NCBI RefSeq assembly: GCF_000699445.3
Contig: NC_067196.1
Span: 34,368,616-34,432,615 of the forward strand
Source: Schistosoma haematobium
Taxonomy: Eukaryota; Platyhelminthes; Trematoda; Strigeidida; Schistosomatidae
Direction: 5' to 3'
Length of the DNA stretch: 64,000 nucleotides
Shown here: positions 13,501-26,300 of the stretch, in pieces
Layout: each line of letters begins with the position of its first letter
How positions within the stretch are numbered: the first letter of the stretch is position 1
Position numbers and translations under genes: made by a program
The notes under the pieces: generated by a model
Databases searched by the model: none
What the model was told of the DNA's origin: nothing
The model's input: the letters and a program-made list of their open reading frames with translations, nothing else

Positions 13501-16500
13501 CAGAGTGCGTATTTCACCCTCAAACATTGTTAGAAGATTTAAACACGATTGTCCAAACCTAAGTTTTATGCTAAATACCACTCTCTAACTTAAAGTCCTC
13601 TACATCTTGAGAAAACTGACATTCTTCTTTGGAACTCGAATCCTTTTTTACTCAGTTATCTATTCAGAGACGTTACCACTGACTTGTTCGGTTCATAACC
13701 AATATTCTGTTGAGTTTCACTTAGTGATAACCAGTTTCACGTTCTATATTCACTAACCCTGCTCAAATTCTATCAACATGGTTGCAATGTTGCTATTTGT
13801 CTGACTGAGCTAACATTTGCGTACACTTTTCGAACTCTAAGTAACAGAAGTTTTAAGTCCCTGTTTCTCACTATCTCCTTCCATCAAAGTATAGTGCACG
13901 CAGTGTTGGATTATTTGGCCTAATGATCACATTACAACCTAATCGATAGCATTCAACCAGCGCTAATGACTAGAAACTACACTGGGTACTACTAATGGAT
14001 CATTTGGTGTTGAACTTTCATATAAAAATGTGGTCCAACGTTAAGTTTGTTTGGTTACTATTTCTCAAGAATAATTAAATTATTCGGTGGATGTTTTTCT
14101 ATTCATTCTTGTTTTATTTTTTTCCTAATTAGGTCGTTACATAGATGATACAGCTCACACTTTTAGATTACAACTTAAACAATACAAATCATCAAAGTCT
14201 TTCAAAAGTAGTAAATCTGTTGGATCCCATTCTGTTACTCAGTTTATTCCACCTTCGGATGCTGTTGTTTGGGTTGCTAAAGCTTATCCAGCATGGCAGG
14301 TATTTCTTGATCCCGATTCATCATGTTTTCTTAGTTTATTAAGTCGGATCATATGATACCGTTCATAGCCCTCAAATTTGTACAACTGCTTTTTCTCTTT
14401 TCAAACGACTGATTCTCATTCGTAATACATTTTTCTCTCCAAATATATGCTTGAAAGTAGAGTGAAATATATATTTACTGTAATCTTTTTCTATTTTGTT
14501 ACTCACTATTACTAACTTTTTTAGGCACAAATTCTTGAAATTATGGCAGCTAATCTTTCTGACGATGGTAAAACGTTAGCAGATAATGCAACGTTAGCTC
14601 AACTTTTACGTCCTCATCTAAAGGCTATGGGTAAAATGGCAAAACGTGCTATGCCATTTGTACAGTTAGTCCGGGAACGGTTTGTAATTCACGGTAAACG
14701 AGTTCTTCAACTTCAGTTGGAGGTAGATGAATGCGAAGTAATTAAAAAGAATTTATCCTATCTTATATCAACTTTAGGTTTACGACAACCTGATGGTTTA
14801 AAAGTAAGTATATTCTGACATGTTTTATGGTAAAATATCAATCTGTGCTGATGATTTTTCGATTATTTTCTGTTGTTTCTCTAAACAGTTTTGGAATACA
14901 TCAAATAGATTTCAATTGAACACCTTGTCCTTCATAGTTTTTGTCTAGAAATTTCCCTCGTTTTTTATATAGTGATAATCCCATCAATTTAAGTATTTCA
15001 TTTATGTTCCGGTGTAACACATGTGAACTTAAATACAATTATTTTTAATTATAGAATATTTTGATGTAATAAATTCCGCTGAACGGATTTTTGATTAGTT
15101 GATGTCTAGTTTTTTTGGTTACTCATTCTCAGGAATTTCATTTCAGTTAGTTCAGTAATAATAAACGAAAAAGTGCATACATTTAGGTCCTTTCATTTCA
15201 AACAAAAGCTTTTAATGCAATACGTCAAACCAAATTATCAAAATTAATTATACAACAACTATTAATAATAATATCAGTGGATAATTTCAGATCAACTGAT
15301 CAAGTCACTTTCAGCCGGAAAATCGTTTCACACCTTGTACCACTTGGATATTTCATAATTTTGACTTAATAATACTGCGTTAATGCTTTCATAGTTGTGC
15401 AGGTTTTGCATTATCTCAAAAACACGTGAAAAGAAAGTGGCTTCAAAGCTTTTATGTTTAGAGTAAATAATTAGCCATTAAAGTGAATGAACAAAGATTG
15501 CAAACACATTAGCAATACCGTTTTTATCGTGGATGGTGTTGGCTGTGTTAACAACCGAACTTAAGTAGATATTCAAAAGGGAAACAAGTGAGATGAGAAG
15601 GATATTTTTTTGCTTGGCTATGGTGGAGTTTTGTTCTCTGGGCTAGATGGTTTGTTCGTGAAATTTTCATCGTTCTTCTGATCGACATCCTCACAAACTT
15701 CATCTAGAAGTGAAGAGTTCGAATCTCTCCACGTGAACACACAACTTGTCGTGTAGACCTCGATCTTGATTGGTTATTTTTGGCCTCTAACCTGTCATTG
15801 TTTACTTTTTTTATTATCAGAATGTGTTTTGTGGAGATTTTTAGAAAATTTCACAGATTGAACCCATGAGTCAGTTGAAGCTTTGCATGGTTATTTCCAA
15901 CTCGACTTTACAAATCAGTCACTTTTCCATGAATATATACTTAATGTGATGTCTTCATCATAAATGAGTTACTTTTTGTAACCTCATGATTAAACATGTA
16001 TTGTTTTACTTCCTCTGGTATTACCCAGTTCCATTTTTCGTTTAAAAAACAACTTATCAAAACTATCGTTTCCATATTAACACTTGAAAGATTGACTAAA
16101 GTTAAGAATTAGACATGAATTATCAAAAGAATACAGGCATAGGAGATTAGGTTATCTAACTGTTCTCTTGTTAATTACTGATAATTACTCGCTTGATATA
16201 ACTATTGGCTTTGGGTTTACAACTTGAATTTAAAGCATATAATGATCCTAAACCTACTCACTGGATTCTAAAAGTGAATGGTTTTTGCCGGAGTAGCTTT
16301 AAAATACTAGTCAGTGATTAAAAATTTAATGGACTGATCACATTAATTCTGTCGGTATTGGATTCACAATATCTTTAAAATAAAAAATTAACTAAATCCT
16401 AACACGAAAAACGCATTACTATCTTTAATTTTTATTGGTGTATGGAATTGACGCTGATAAAACGCTCTTAGAGTATTCCTTAGGTTTGAATGCAATGTCA

Positions 16501-17674
16501 ACAGTTTCCAAAAGTGATTTATAACAGTTTTAACCGTATGGGTATTCACTTAATAATTTATTATTTTTCATTTTTGCGGCGTGAGTGTACAGCCGTAACT
16601 GCTTCTTGATAGATAATTTACCATATTTTTATCTATGTCAACTGTCTCATCTCTTCATAAGCTAAAAAGCATCACATATCAATAAACATAAATTATTCGT
16701 AACATTCAATTATAGTGTATAAAAATGTTAATGTCGAACGTGTATATAAATTTAATTTAATCTTTGAATTATTATGGATTCCAATTATAGTGAGCCGAAT
16801 TTTTCGTCAGTTGCCTTTTAAAATTTAAACCTGATAATTGTCACGGTCGATTACTATTATTTTTTAGATCAACTACTCATGTGATTCTAATGATAGTCGC
16901 ATTGAAGAAAGTGTTTGTCCTTTAGAGCCTCTTATTTTGTTTTGTGAACCATCTACCTCAGCATCCATGACATTTTTAAATCCGGATATTGGTTCAGGTC
17001 TCTTTACACTTAATGGTGTTACTATTTTTGACGGCGACACATATACCGATGTGGTCTCACGTGTAGTCACTCACTGTCGTTCACTTGCGTTAAACAGTAA
17101 AGGTAAAAGGTTTTTTGAATTTTATTATCTGAATTATTCAAATTCCTGACTTTTCGTAATTTGATTCAGTTATAATTTCAAAACCACATCAAGAGTATAT
17201 ATTGTGTATTAGTTATATGAAGAAGTACATAGTCAAACCTATTATGAAATAGCTGAGTTTAAAATCTTGGATATTGTATTCTTCACTATTGATAGCCCTC
17301 GAAAAGTTGTCACTTTCTCAACACACCAGTAAAGACATCAGATAAATGATCAAAAGCACATTCGTATATTTTATACTCAGCTTATCTCATTATGTATTCT
17401 ACATATTAAATCATGATGCACTACATATAAAAAGTCATAGCGCACACACAGCTGGGTCATTTTCATCATAAAGTCAAGTAACCCATTTTTAGCTAATTAA
17501 CTGTAATTTGTAAATAGTAAAAGGTTTAGAAAGTTCTTGAGTCAAATTAAAGCTTTGAAGTCGGAGTATTAAGTATTAATACTGCTTCAAACTGACCAAT
17601 AAACACTCATCAAAAATACACAAACTATTCTCCTTGTGGATAGCTCCTCAAGTTTTTTTCACAACTCCTTCCTA

Positions 17675-17725
<51 letters not shown>

Positions 17726-18308
17726 GATCTCATGTACAAAAATACTTATAATATTCCACGTAACTATCTCACGTATAAATCATTTCCCATCTAAAATTTA
17801 TTAAACAATTGATTTGAATCTTGATTACTACTTATTCATTGCTCTGATTAGCTGTCTGTTAGCAGAGACCTAATATTTGTCCGCGTCAAACTATAGTTTG
17901 TCCTTGATTTTTAGATGCTGAAAAATAAACATAAATCCTTGATTTATATTATATATAACTACCACTCCAGCAATTGTTGGAGTCAATTGGAATTTATTCA
18001 GCTGCTTAAACGAAGTGACTTATTCTGTGAATACAACTTTCCTCTTATTTACTCCAGTCTAATTTCTGATTTGTGTTTTTCCTGTTTTCTCTTTTCTTAA
18101 AGACTTAAAAAACATAACATTGTACCGTTTTGCCGATCCTACATGCGGACATTTACGCGTTCCTCCTTACCCTATGGAAGCTCTACAAATTGTCCAGCCA
18201 ACAGCTCGTTTTGTAGTCGATGCATCATCCATCATAACTCTGAAGATTGGTAGTGATTTTATTCCTATTGGCAAAAAGCTTGTGTACACAACTACCGTGT
18301 CGTCATGA
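4557..18308 (+). CDS. LARS1: Leucyl-tRNA synthetase, cytosolic (C-terminal 799 residues, 14 exons)
   Basis: Charges tRNA-Leu with leucine in the cytosol; class I synthetase. Exons: 4557-4610, 4664-4804, 4864-4941, 6359-6520, 8027-8235, 9528-9819, 10734-10797, 11606-11813, 12325-12415, 13134-13347, 14133-14299, 14525-14803, 16868-17102, 18103-18308 (stop TGA). All junctions are GT/AG, and the phases agree across 2400 bp. Seen motifs follow the animal enzyme in order: [66 protein letters not shown] and [16 protein letters not shown] is intact but split by an intron (Lys at 9817-9819, MSKS at 10734-10745). The anticodon-binding domain and the C-terminal extension follow. The HIGH motif and most of the CP1 editing domain lie upstream and are not visible here. 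No stops or frameshifts, so I take it as functional. Confidence 0.95.
10066..10592 (+). mobile_element. 5'-truncated non-LTR copy (R-family 3' end) in LARS intron
   Basis: Starts in the RT C-terminus (reading [19 protein letters not shown]) and stays open to the stop at 10361. It then carries the R-family 3' UTR and ends in a short GACT tail (about 10581-10592). Closest to the R3 3' end (63060-63583). Sense orientation relative to LARS, in the intron between 9819 and 10734. Confidence 0.85.
11979..12125 (+). pseudogene. 28S rRNA 5' (D1 region) fragment in LARS intron
   Basis: The stretch AGTAACTGCGAGTGAACAGG (11994-12013) and the following AGCCCAACACCGAAGCCTG match the highly conserved 5' end of eukaryotic LSU rRNA, just before the D1 expansion. 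GGCAATGTGGTGTTTAGG and AAGTCCAACAATGAGTACGG continue in the right order. Only about 145 bp is present, inside the LARS intron 11814-12324, so this is a dispersed rDNA fragment, not an rRNA gene. The variable part between the conserved blocks differs from what I remember of schistosome D1, so it may be old. Confidence 0.7.
17676..17721. repeat. (TA)n microsatellite
   Basis: About 23 uninterrupted TA units in the last LARS intron (17103-18102). Confidence 0.95.
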
Positions 18309-18319
18309 TCATCTACTAG

Positions 18320-18325
18320 AATAAA
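18320..18325 (+). promoter_or_regulatory. Candidate LARS poly(A) signal AATAAA
   Basis: Canonical hexamer 12 bp past the LARS stop codon, followed by a T-rich stretch. Very short 3' UTR if used. Confidence 0.55.
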
Positions 18326-18329
18326 GCTT

Positions 18330-21184
18330 TTTATTTTTGGGTTGCTTTTTATACAGTGTGTTTAGTTCATTCAGGGATTAAAAATATCTATCACCGATTC
18401 GTGTTCATTATGATTTTTGTATTGACTTTATATACCGTCCTGTACAATAATCAAAATAAGTGAGCAGGTTTGTAAATTCATTCATTGCAGTTTGTGGATC
18501 TACTGACTGAATTCACAGGACTACTCAAGATTCCAAATTACGAAAGGTGAACAATTTCCAGCATATTCTTAATGGTAGTCGATTCTAGGTATGTACCTGA
18601 TCAAACCTTTCAATAGGAGTCTTGTCAATTCCTTGTGAATTAATCCAAACTTTAGAATAAGAAATTGAAGACGTGGTTGTCTTGTAAAGTTGAGATGCAG
18701 TTTCTTGATAATAATTCTTGGTGCCGCTGCTAATTGTTAGTTACTAGGGTGATCACTTTAAAATAGTATGTCTTGCAGACTCAGCATTCTGCCAACCTTC
18801 ATCTACCAGTGTTAGTAGGATAATCTGTTAGATCTTTCGTAATCTTATAATCTGCATACCGAAGAACTGGGTTTTATGCAGTCCTGTAATATCATATATA
18901 CGAGTCTTAGTATGCTAAGTTCAGTTACCATGCTTTCTGGGTTCACCCATTGATAAGATGAGGGAAATCTCATCCGACCACCGGGGTTCGCAGTCACTAA
19001 CATTACTCATCGTTCATTCGAATTTCTAGCTCCCAGTGATAATACTTGCCAGGCTGTATTTGGCGTTTGTGGGAATGTGACCACATTTTTACCATCTGTA
19101 TTATCACCACAGTCCGTCAGGCAAGCACATTTCTGTCCAAACATGTGGAGGGCTCGTCTGGTGGTAGTAAACTTAATAAGATTGTAGAGTTGTTGAACGG
19201 ACAGTTCCTCAGTCCAACTATCCCAACCTCGGGAAAATAGTTGCCCGATGGCAAGTCCTTGATCGACTAACATGAACAACGGCTGATTAACCAACCTTGT
19301 GGGGAGACATGATTTGGACATTAATGGTTACACCATGTTAATCTGATGTCAACGTTTTGTGCTTAAAATGTATTTTGAGAGCTAGACAGCCAGATCACTG
19401 GATCTGAGTGGGACATGTAAAGAAATCATTTGGTAATGTTGCCTCAACGTACTATTACCTAATTTAGGCAGTTACATCCTAATGAGTTGTGACTGATTAT
19501 CAAGTGGCATAAATGAAAAGCATCGATTGTAGGTCAGAATACATGGCTTGTCCACATTATTGCCCATCCGACTCAACGGCATCTGTGGAAGTCATTTGAA
19601 GCCACTTATAAGGATGAGCTGTAACAGTTATTTTACCTTCAAAAGCTCACTATGTGTAGGAGACATTGTTAGGTTCGTGTTTGATTTAGTGACTTCTTTA
19701 CATAATTGTCGCCTAAGAATTTATGCGGATATTCATTTCAAAATATATTTGTTACAACACAGTTTTCGAACATGACAAAACAGTAAATTAACAAGAAATG
19801 GAGGGAAGCACTGAGGAATATTCTTGTGTAATAGTTGCAAAACGAAAACAGGCAGTGTAAAATTATGCTATTCTTAGCAAGAAGTGGATGGTCAGAAACT
19901 ACTAAGTTGACACGAAATATAGACGCACAGACTTAAAGTTGTGTTCACAACTGATGACTCAACAAGTCACACTATCATGAGATTCACAAAGGTATGGATA
20001 TTTATTTTATTAACGTAACAGAAAAGAAACAACGTTTTAAAAGCTGTATCAATATCAACTTTGTGCCCCGTTTCAATTATATGTTTCGCTAACATCAGTA
20101 ACCTGATGAAGTAACAGTTAAGTTCCGTCATTCTGGCTTCAATTTCATTTGTAAGATGAAACCAAGATAATTCAGTTGTGAAAGGAAACTACAGCAAATG
20201 GGTTCGGATTCCTATCCTCCGCTCAATTTAAGGGCTGACTAGGGACTTATTGTGTACAGTCTCATGTACTAACAATTAGTTTACAGACGTAAAGGAATTC
20301 GGACAATGAATAGCTCTGTAAATCTCCAGCATTGATACTGACATTATTTGTCTGACTGAACAGACCACTAGGTAGAAGCGCTCGGTCAAACATCCACACC
20401 AGATCCTGCGCGGGTACGCTATATTGCGTAGCTCGTGTATCAACTAGTCAGCTTATATTCCATACGCTACGATAGATGGAACTATGCTAAAAATATATAT
20501 CATCACTGACTTCTGATTTGATTTTGGGTAAATAATGAACAGATTATTCTATGTGGCGACGTTAAAAATAACGTATCTGTAACGCTGTAAAATTATGGTC
20601 TACTTCGTTGTTAGTACTGCTCCAATAATAGACCTAATCCCAAAATTGTAGATTTGTCGTGATGTAACTGCCTAGTCTATGAGAACTTACATGGGAGTCA
20701 CATCACTGTCTACACTGATTCATCGTATCGTAACAATCACCAATATGTGATGAAAAACATCTTTTAGGCAGGAGATAGAACAATATATTTAGTGTGAATA
20801 AAAGTGAGCAGTTACACAAGCATGACCACGACTGCAAGGCCGAGGCATGCCGTTCGCCGAATTTGAATTTATTCTGCCAGCCTTCTCCATCATTGGATTT
20901 TTCTGCGCATTTAATATATATCTTCCTAGTTGTCTCGTGTTTAGCTTTGGGGATTGTGTGGTTAGTGCCTAATTCCACTACAACCTCTTCAACTTTGCGT
21001 CTCAAACGGTTCACAAGTGTTTTCTTCAAACTACGATCATGCAGAAACACAAATATAGGTTGCTTGGGATGATAAGATTAATATAAATAGGATCCAAACG
21101 ATTTGTCAATAAAATCTCATTCAAATGGTTGAAAACAGATCGTGGCTAACGAAAGATTAGGCATATTGAACGACCAGTAAAATA
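18330..21184. other. Intergenic, no gene recognised
   Basis: Between the LARS stop and the first RTE piece I see no spliced or intact protein. Open stretches at 19007-19321 (minus) and 20703-21050 (both strands) have no motif I know. Composition is less AT-rich around 18950-19330 and 20800-21000, which suggests decayed repeats. Confidence 0.4.
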
Positions 21185-21281
21185 TCTAAGGAAATGAGGA
21201 GATAAAACTTGACAGTACTCAGAATAAGCGGAACCCATTGGTCTGAACATGGACAGCGAAGGATAGATTCGAAAGAGCTGC
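21185..21281 (+). mobile_element. Old RTE (SR2-like) endonuclease fragment
   Basis: About 95 bp aligns to the RTE endonuclease region at 21606-21690 (AAATGAGGAGATA, AGTACTC, CCCATTGG, GAGCTGCTACT in order) but with many changes and roughly 20 extra bases. It is an older, independent copy directly upstream of the newer RTE at 21294. Confidence 0.6.
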
Positions 21282-21293
21282 TACTAACTTGTC

Positions 21294-22183
21294 CTCCATA
21301 TTATTCCGTCTGTAGCTCTTCTAGAGTTGCTGCATGTCCCAAGATTAGGTGAAGGAGGAGGGTTGGACATGGAGTCGGCAACCTCATCCCGTAGAAAACA
21401 ACCTTGTTAAAAAGCGCTAACCAGATTGAATAATTTAAACTCCCCCCTCCAGGTTGAAGGAAGAATTATGACACCTCATGATGAAAGCTCAGATTCTTCG
21501 GAAGTCACGAGGCCGATGACCCTTCTAATATCCAGAGAAACCACTAATATAGGTACATGGAATATCCGAACAATGTGGGAGACCAGGAAGACCAGTCAAA
21601 TAGTTACGAAAATGAGGAGATACAACTTAGCAGTACTCGGAATCAGCAAATCCCATTGGACTGATTCAGGAGAGCTGCTACTGTACTCTGGTCACGAGGA
21701 AGGAAATACTGCACACACTCAGGGAGTTGCTCTAATGTCCAAAGAAGCAAGAAATGGGCTCATAGAATGGGAATCTCATGGATTCAGGATCATCAAAGCA
21801 TCCTTCAAAACAAAGAAGAAGATAATCACAATGAATGTTATCCAAAGTTATGCACCCACCAATTATGGAAATGACAACGATAAAGATCGGTTTTACAAGA
21901 GGCTGCAATCAACCATAGCGAAGTGCCCAGGAAAGGACCTGACAATGCTAATGGGAGATCTAAACGTCAAAGTTGGAACGGAAAACTACGGTTATGAAGA
22001 TATCATGAGACGACATGAACTGGGAGAAAAAACGAAAGCGATGGGAGATTTGCAAATCTATGTGCATTCAACAAAATGATTATAGGCGGCACAACATTCC
22101 CACACAAACGCATGCATAAAGCTGCATGTCTTTCACTGGATTACACAACGGAGGACCATGTAGATCATATTTGTATCACTAAA
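21294..22183 (+). mobile_element. RTE (SR2-like) 5' UTR and endonuclease, copy A1
   Basis: 5' UTR from 21294, then an endonuclease frame from 21426 to 22079. Motifs: NIGTWNIRTMWE, LGISKSHWTDSGELLLYSG, VIQSYAPTN, LMGDLNVKVG. A 1-nt indel near 22031 closes the frame early relative to copies A2 (32304-32996) and A3 (57726-58376). Interrupted at 22184 by an LTR element, at the same base as in the other two copies. Carries private differences that A2 and A3 lack, so it is the most diverged of the three. Confidence 0.85.
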
Positions 22184-23382
22184 TGTTATGGATGCGGTCA
22201 CCCGTCACAAGAATTGGAGACGGGGTAGAGAAAATTTTGAACCCTGTAATTGGAGGAGATTCAACCTAATTATTTTGGCCAATCAACATTCAGATTGATC
22301 GTCGGTGTTCTTGGAAGTCATTGGTTGTTGATTGATCACAGTATTTCTCATTACCCTGCTGATTCAGAAAATGACTATCCTTCCCGATCAATTGCAGCTA
22401 CTACTTGATCGTCAACAGCAGCGTTTCAGAGAGAGCCAGTTGAATATTTCGGACAATTTACGCACGCGACTGCTAAATCTCCTATGTTCCGGAGATGTGA
22501 AAGAAACTGATGAATTAATTTCTCACTTGCATACTGAACTCGAAAATGACTGCAGGACGTATGAAGATGGAAACAAAAGCCTCTATGAATCCCTGATGGT
22601 CAGTAATGCAAACGAGGCAGTCGCTCATGATCCGTCCAGCGATCCAGAAATGTCCAATTCAGAAATATGCCCTGTCGTGGGTTCAAATCCCACTGTGCCC
22701 GAAACATATACAGACAATGAGGCATCCAGCTCACAAGAAGAACCTCTCGTGCCAGAAAATGTGTCCCATGCATCAAACAATGGTCAGAAATCTAATACAA
22801 ATTTCAAAGATGCTGTTTATTTAGTGATCTATTATCCACTAATGGAATTTTGAAGAGGTCTGATGAACATGTTTCACAAGAATCAAACCCTAATGACCTC
22901 ATATCTAGTGTCGCTGATCCTCATCATCTAGTCAGTTCTAGTGGACGCTCTACTCAATGCCGGAAATATGCTTTAAATAGAATCAGACTAACTGTTACTT
23001 GGGTATATGATGACCCAACATTATTTCGCGGGGAGGACGGACGCAGAAAATTTTAGAAATCCGGATATCAACTCCGGATCTTTTAAAAAAGGGTGTTATG
23101 GATGCAGAATAATATACCAATCATTATCATGTTAAGTCTAGTGATGTCCTTGGACCTTAAATGGACATTCCCTATTGGCCATTATTTATTTCATTCGTTA
23201 AATATTGTACAAATGTTGTTTTCTATTTTTATAGTACGATGTGGTCTGTTTGGTTAGTATATAAATAGAGTATGTCTGAAATACAATGATTCATAACTCA
23301 GAGGCTGTGACTTGCGTTCTAGATTCGACTGGCTGGGCTAGACAGGGGAGCGGGACCAATCGGGACACTAGGTCGTCCTTAC
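22184..23382 (+). mobile_element. Internally deleted gypsy-type LTR element, copy A1 (3' LTR cut by R1)
   Basis: Begins TGTTATGGATGC (22184), the same start as the 3' LTR at 23094, but diverges after about a dozen bases, so the 5' LTR is almost wholly lost. The interior holds a 173-codon open frame (22332-22853) with LPDQLQLLLDRQQQRF near its start, resembling Boudicca-type Gag N-termini from memory. A second short frame follows (22850-23056). No protease, RT or integrase, so it is non-autonomous. A purine tract (AAAAAAGGG) abuts the 3' LTR start at 23094. The LTR is cut at 23382 by R1 and its remainder does not reappear on the right side of R1. Confidence 0.75.
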
Positions 23383-26300
23383 CCGATCGAAGCTGCTACC
23401 TTGACGCGGTGGTCGGGCTTGCCTATCGTGATGACCCAACCGAACTATATTGGCTGGAACATATGTTCCTGCAGGTTCTACCATGCCAGGCAGGTCGATC
23501 GAAGAACGGTAAGACTAAAAGCAGCAACTCAAGGTCTGAGGGCGAAGTCGTACTGCTGACTGTAGAGGAGTGTGACAGCAGTAAGTTGTTTCCTTCAGAC
23601 AACCAGCATCTGCAGCGATGCTGCCTTCCCACAAGGAGGGGTGGGGTTAGAAAAGGTCGACCCTAAAAATGTCACACCTCACTTTACCTCACGGATTTCC
23701 GTCTCCGGCGGTAAGGATCTTTGAAGAACGGAGCTAACACGTCAAAAACCTTCCACAAAAAGGCCGTGCGCGACCGGCCTCAAGCAGTTGTCCCTTGAGC
23801 TCTGCGGTCACGCTCCCGGGTCGTCAAGACCAACACTAATCCAATTTCCTTTTCAGGTTCCTCAAGAAATACCCTTCCACGGTGTGGGCAGCTGGGAAGT
23901 GACAACAGCCCTCATACCCGTGACAGCACACGAGACCAAGGTGGTCACATTCAAATCCTTCCTACACCTAATACCTCTCTTATCTCCATGACTAACCCTC
24001 CTCACGTCTCTTTATCACCTCGCACCGCTAGGGCAAACGATTCGAATACGCGGAACGCTATTCCTGGTCTCCTGAAACCACGCTTTAAACTACACGTAGG
24101 AGCTTTTAACGTCCGAACACTGTACCGAATAGGACAACAGACTTCCTTAGCTAGGACTTTATAATCTCGCGCCATCGATGTGTGCTGCGTCTCCGAAACG
24201 CGCATACAGGATCCGAGTAGCGTCATTCATTTGACCTCACCATACCAAAATAAATAACCGACTCGATTTACGCTTCGTGTATCTGGAAGCCCTGATTCTG
24301 CTTCCCGTGGCCTCGCCGGCGTAGGTATAGCATTGAGTCCTAGGGCAGAACTAGCTCTCTTAGAGTGGATCCCAGTAGACAGTCGTTTGTGCGCTGTCCG
24401 ACTAAACGGAACAATAAGGTCTCGGAAATATAGGCACACTCGTCGTCTCTGCCTACTCTCCCACTGACTGCAGCTCAGACGATGTAAAAGATGAATTTTA
24501 CAGAAAGCTTTCCGACCTTCTCAGAAAAGCTAGGCGCTCTGATGTAGTAATAGTGGCCGGTGACTTTGATGCTCAAGTAGGTAAACCAGGCGATAGGGAA
24601 AGACACCTGGGTGGATCTTATAGCATCTTGGCTCAAAGAACAGATAATGGCGACCGTCTGTTGCAGCTATGCTCAGATAACCGCCTTTTTCTTGTGAATA
24701 CTAACTTTAAACATAAGGAAAAACATCTTTTAACATGGAGACCCCCGAATACGTCCCAACGTTGGACCCAAATAGATCACATCTTTATCAGCCACCGATG
24801 GAGGGGCTCGATAGAAGACTGTCGCTCATTCTGGAGCACATGCCTAGATTCAGATCATGCTCTAGTGCGAGCGCGTATCTGTCTGCGTCTTACTGGACGT
24901 AGGAAAGACGCTGCAAGGAAACCTCTTAGGGGCCTACTTAATGATAGTCAAGCTAAGTGTATATTTCAGGAACAACTAGGAAAACAGTTAGGCAGCCATA
25001 TAGGTGATGCCCACCCCGAGGCAGCATGGAATGATATCCGAAAAGCTGTGGAAACAGCAGTGATATCTGCTAGTACGGTAACATGTAAGGTTAGGGAGAA
25101 ACACTGGATCTCAGCAGCATCTATCTCACTGATAGATGCTCGGAAACTCATTCCACCTGGCTCTGAACATAACGAGGAGCAGAGTCAGCTTAAGCGCAAG
25201 GTGACAAGAAGTCTACGCAATGATCGTGAACAGTGGTGGGTAGCGAAAGCAAAAGAGATGGAAAAGGCAGCGGTAATAGGTAATATCAGACAATTGTTCA
25301 GACTTGTTAAGGAAACCGGTATTAGGAAACCGACTGTTAGCGAAACACTCTCAGAGAATGATGGACATATTATACATTCTCAATCCAGGAGATTGGATCG
25401 ATGGGCATAACACTTTAGGGATCAGTTCAACTGGACTTCAGCCACACTTTGGTTTCCCACGATCTCTAGTCTACCTGAATGGCAAGTTAATGTAGGTCCT
25501 CCGTCCCTTTACGAAGTTGAAAAAACCATAGGAAATCTGAAGCGTGGGAGAGCAGCAGGCCCTGACAGGTTCACTCCTGAGATTTTTAAGGATGGTGGTC
25601 CAGTATTAGCAGTGAGATTAACTGAGGTCTTAGGTAGAATTTGGGAACTGGACGTAATCCCATCTGACTGGTCTCAATCGCTGATTGTGCCAGTCTATAA
25701 GAAAGGACAAAAGTCCTCTTGTGACAATCACAGAGGAATCAGTTTGACAAATATAGTGTCTAAAATATTAGCTTCAATAATACTTCGACGCCTAACTAGA
25801 GCTCGTGAAGAGCAGATTAGAGAAAACCAGGCCGGTTTTCGACCTGGACGTGGTTGTATAGACCAGATGTTCACGTCAGGTCCCAGAACATAGACACACA
25901 CGCAGACGCCCCACAATGGTAGTATTTCTCGACCTTAAGGCAGTATTCGACTCTGTTGATCGTGAGGTTCTATGGCAGTGTTTGTCACTGAAAGGAGTAC
26001 CAAAGAAGTACATTAACCTTATAAAGGCTCTCTACTCGAACACAACTGGTAGAGTGAGAGCTTATGGCGAACTGTCATCAGAATTGATTACCTCAAGTGG
26101 TGTTCGTCAGGACTGTCCACTCTCCCCATTCTTGTTCAACTGTGTGGTCGACGTACTTTTAGAGATAACACTCTCCTCATCTAAATTTCCAGGGGTTGAA
26201 CTTCTACCAGGAGATTCACTTGTTGACTCGGAATATACCGATGACATAGTTCTATTTGGTGAAGACGCTGACAAAATGCAGAGTCTCCTGACCACTCTAA

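Noticed and set aside
15720..15760. tRNA-like B box GTTCGAATC
   Set aside because: No A box at the right distance and no cloverleaf.
20703..21072. Overlapping open frames on both strands
   Set aside because: No known motif, no splice context; treated as chance or decayed repeat.
22332..22853. 173-codon frame present three times, possibly a host multigene family
   Set aside because: It lies inside the LTR element between the LTR stub and the purine tract, and its start resembles retroelement Gag.
23423..23632. Short minus-strand frames inside R elements
   Set aside because: Shadows of the element sequence, repeated wherever R is repeated.
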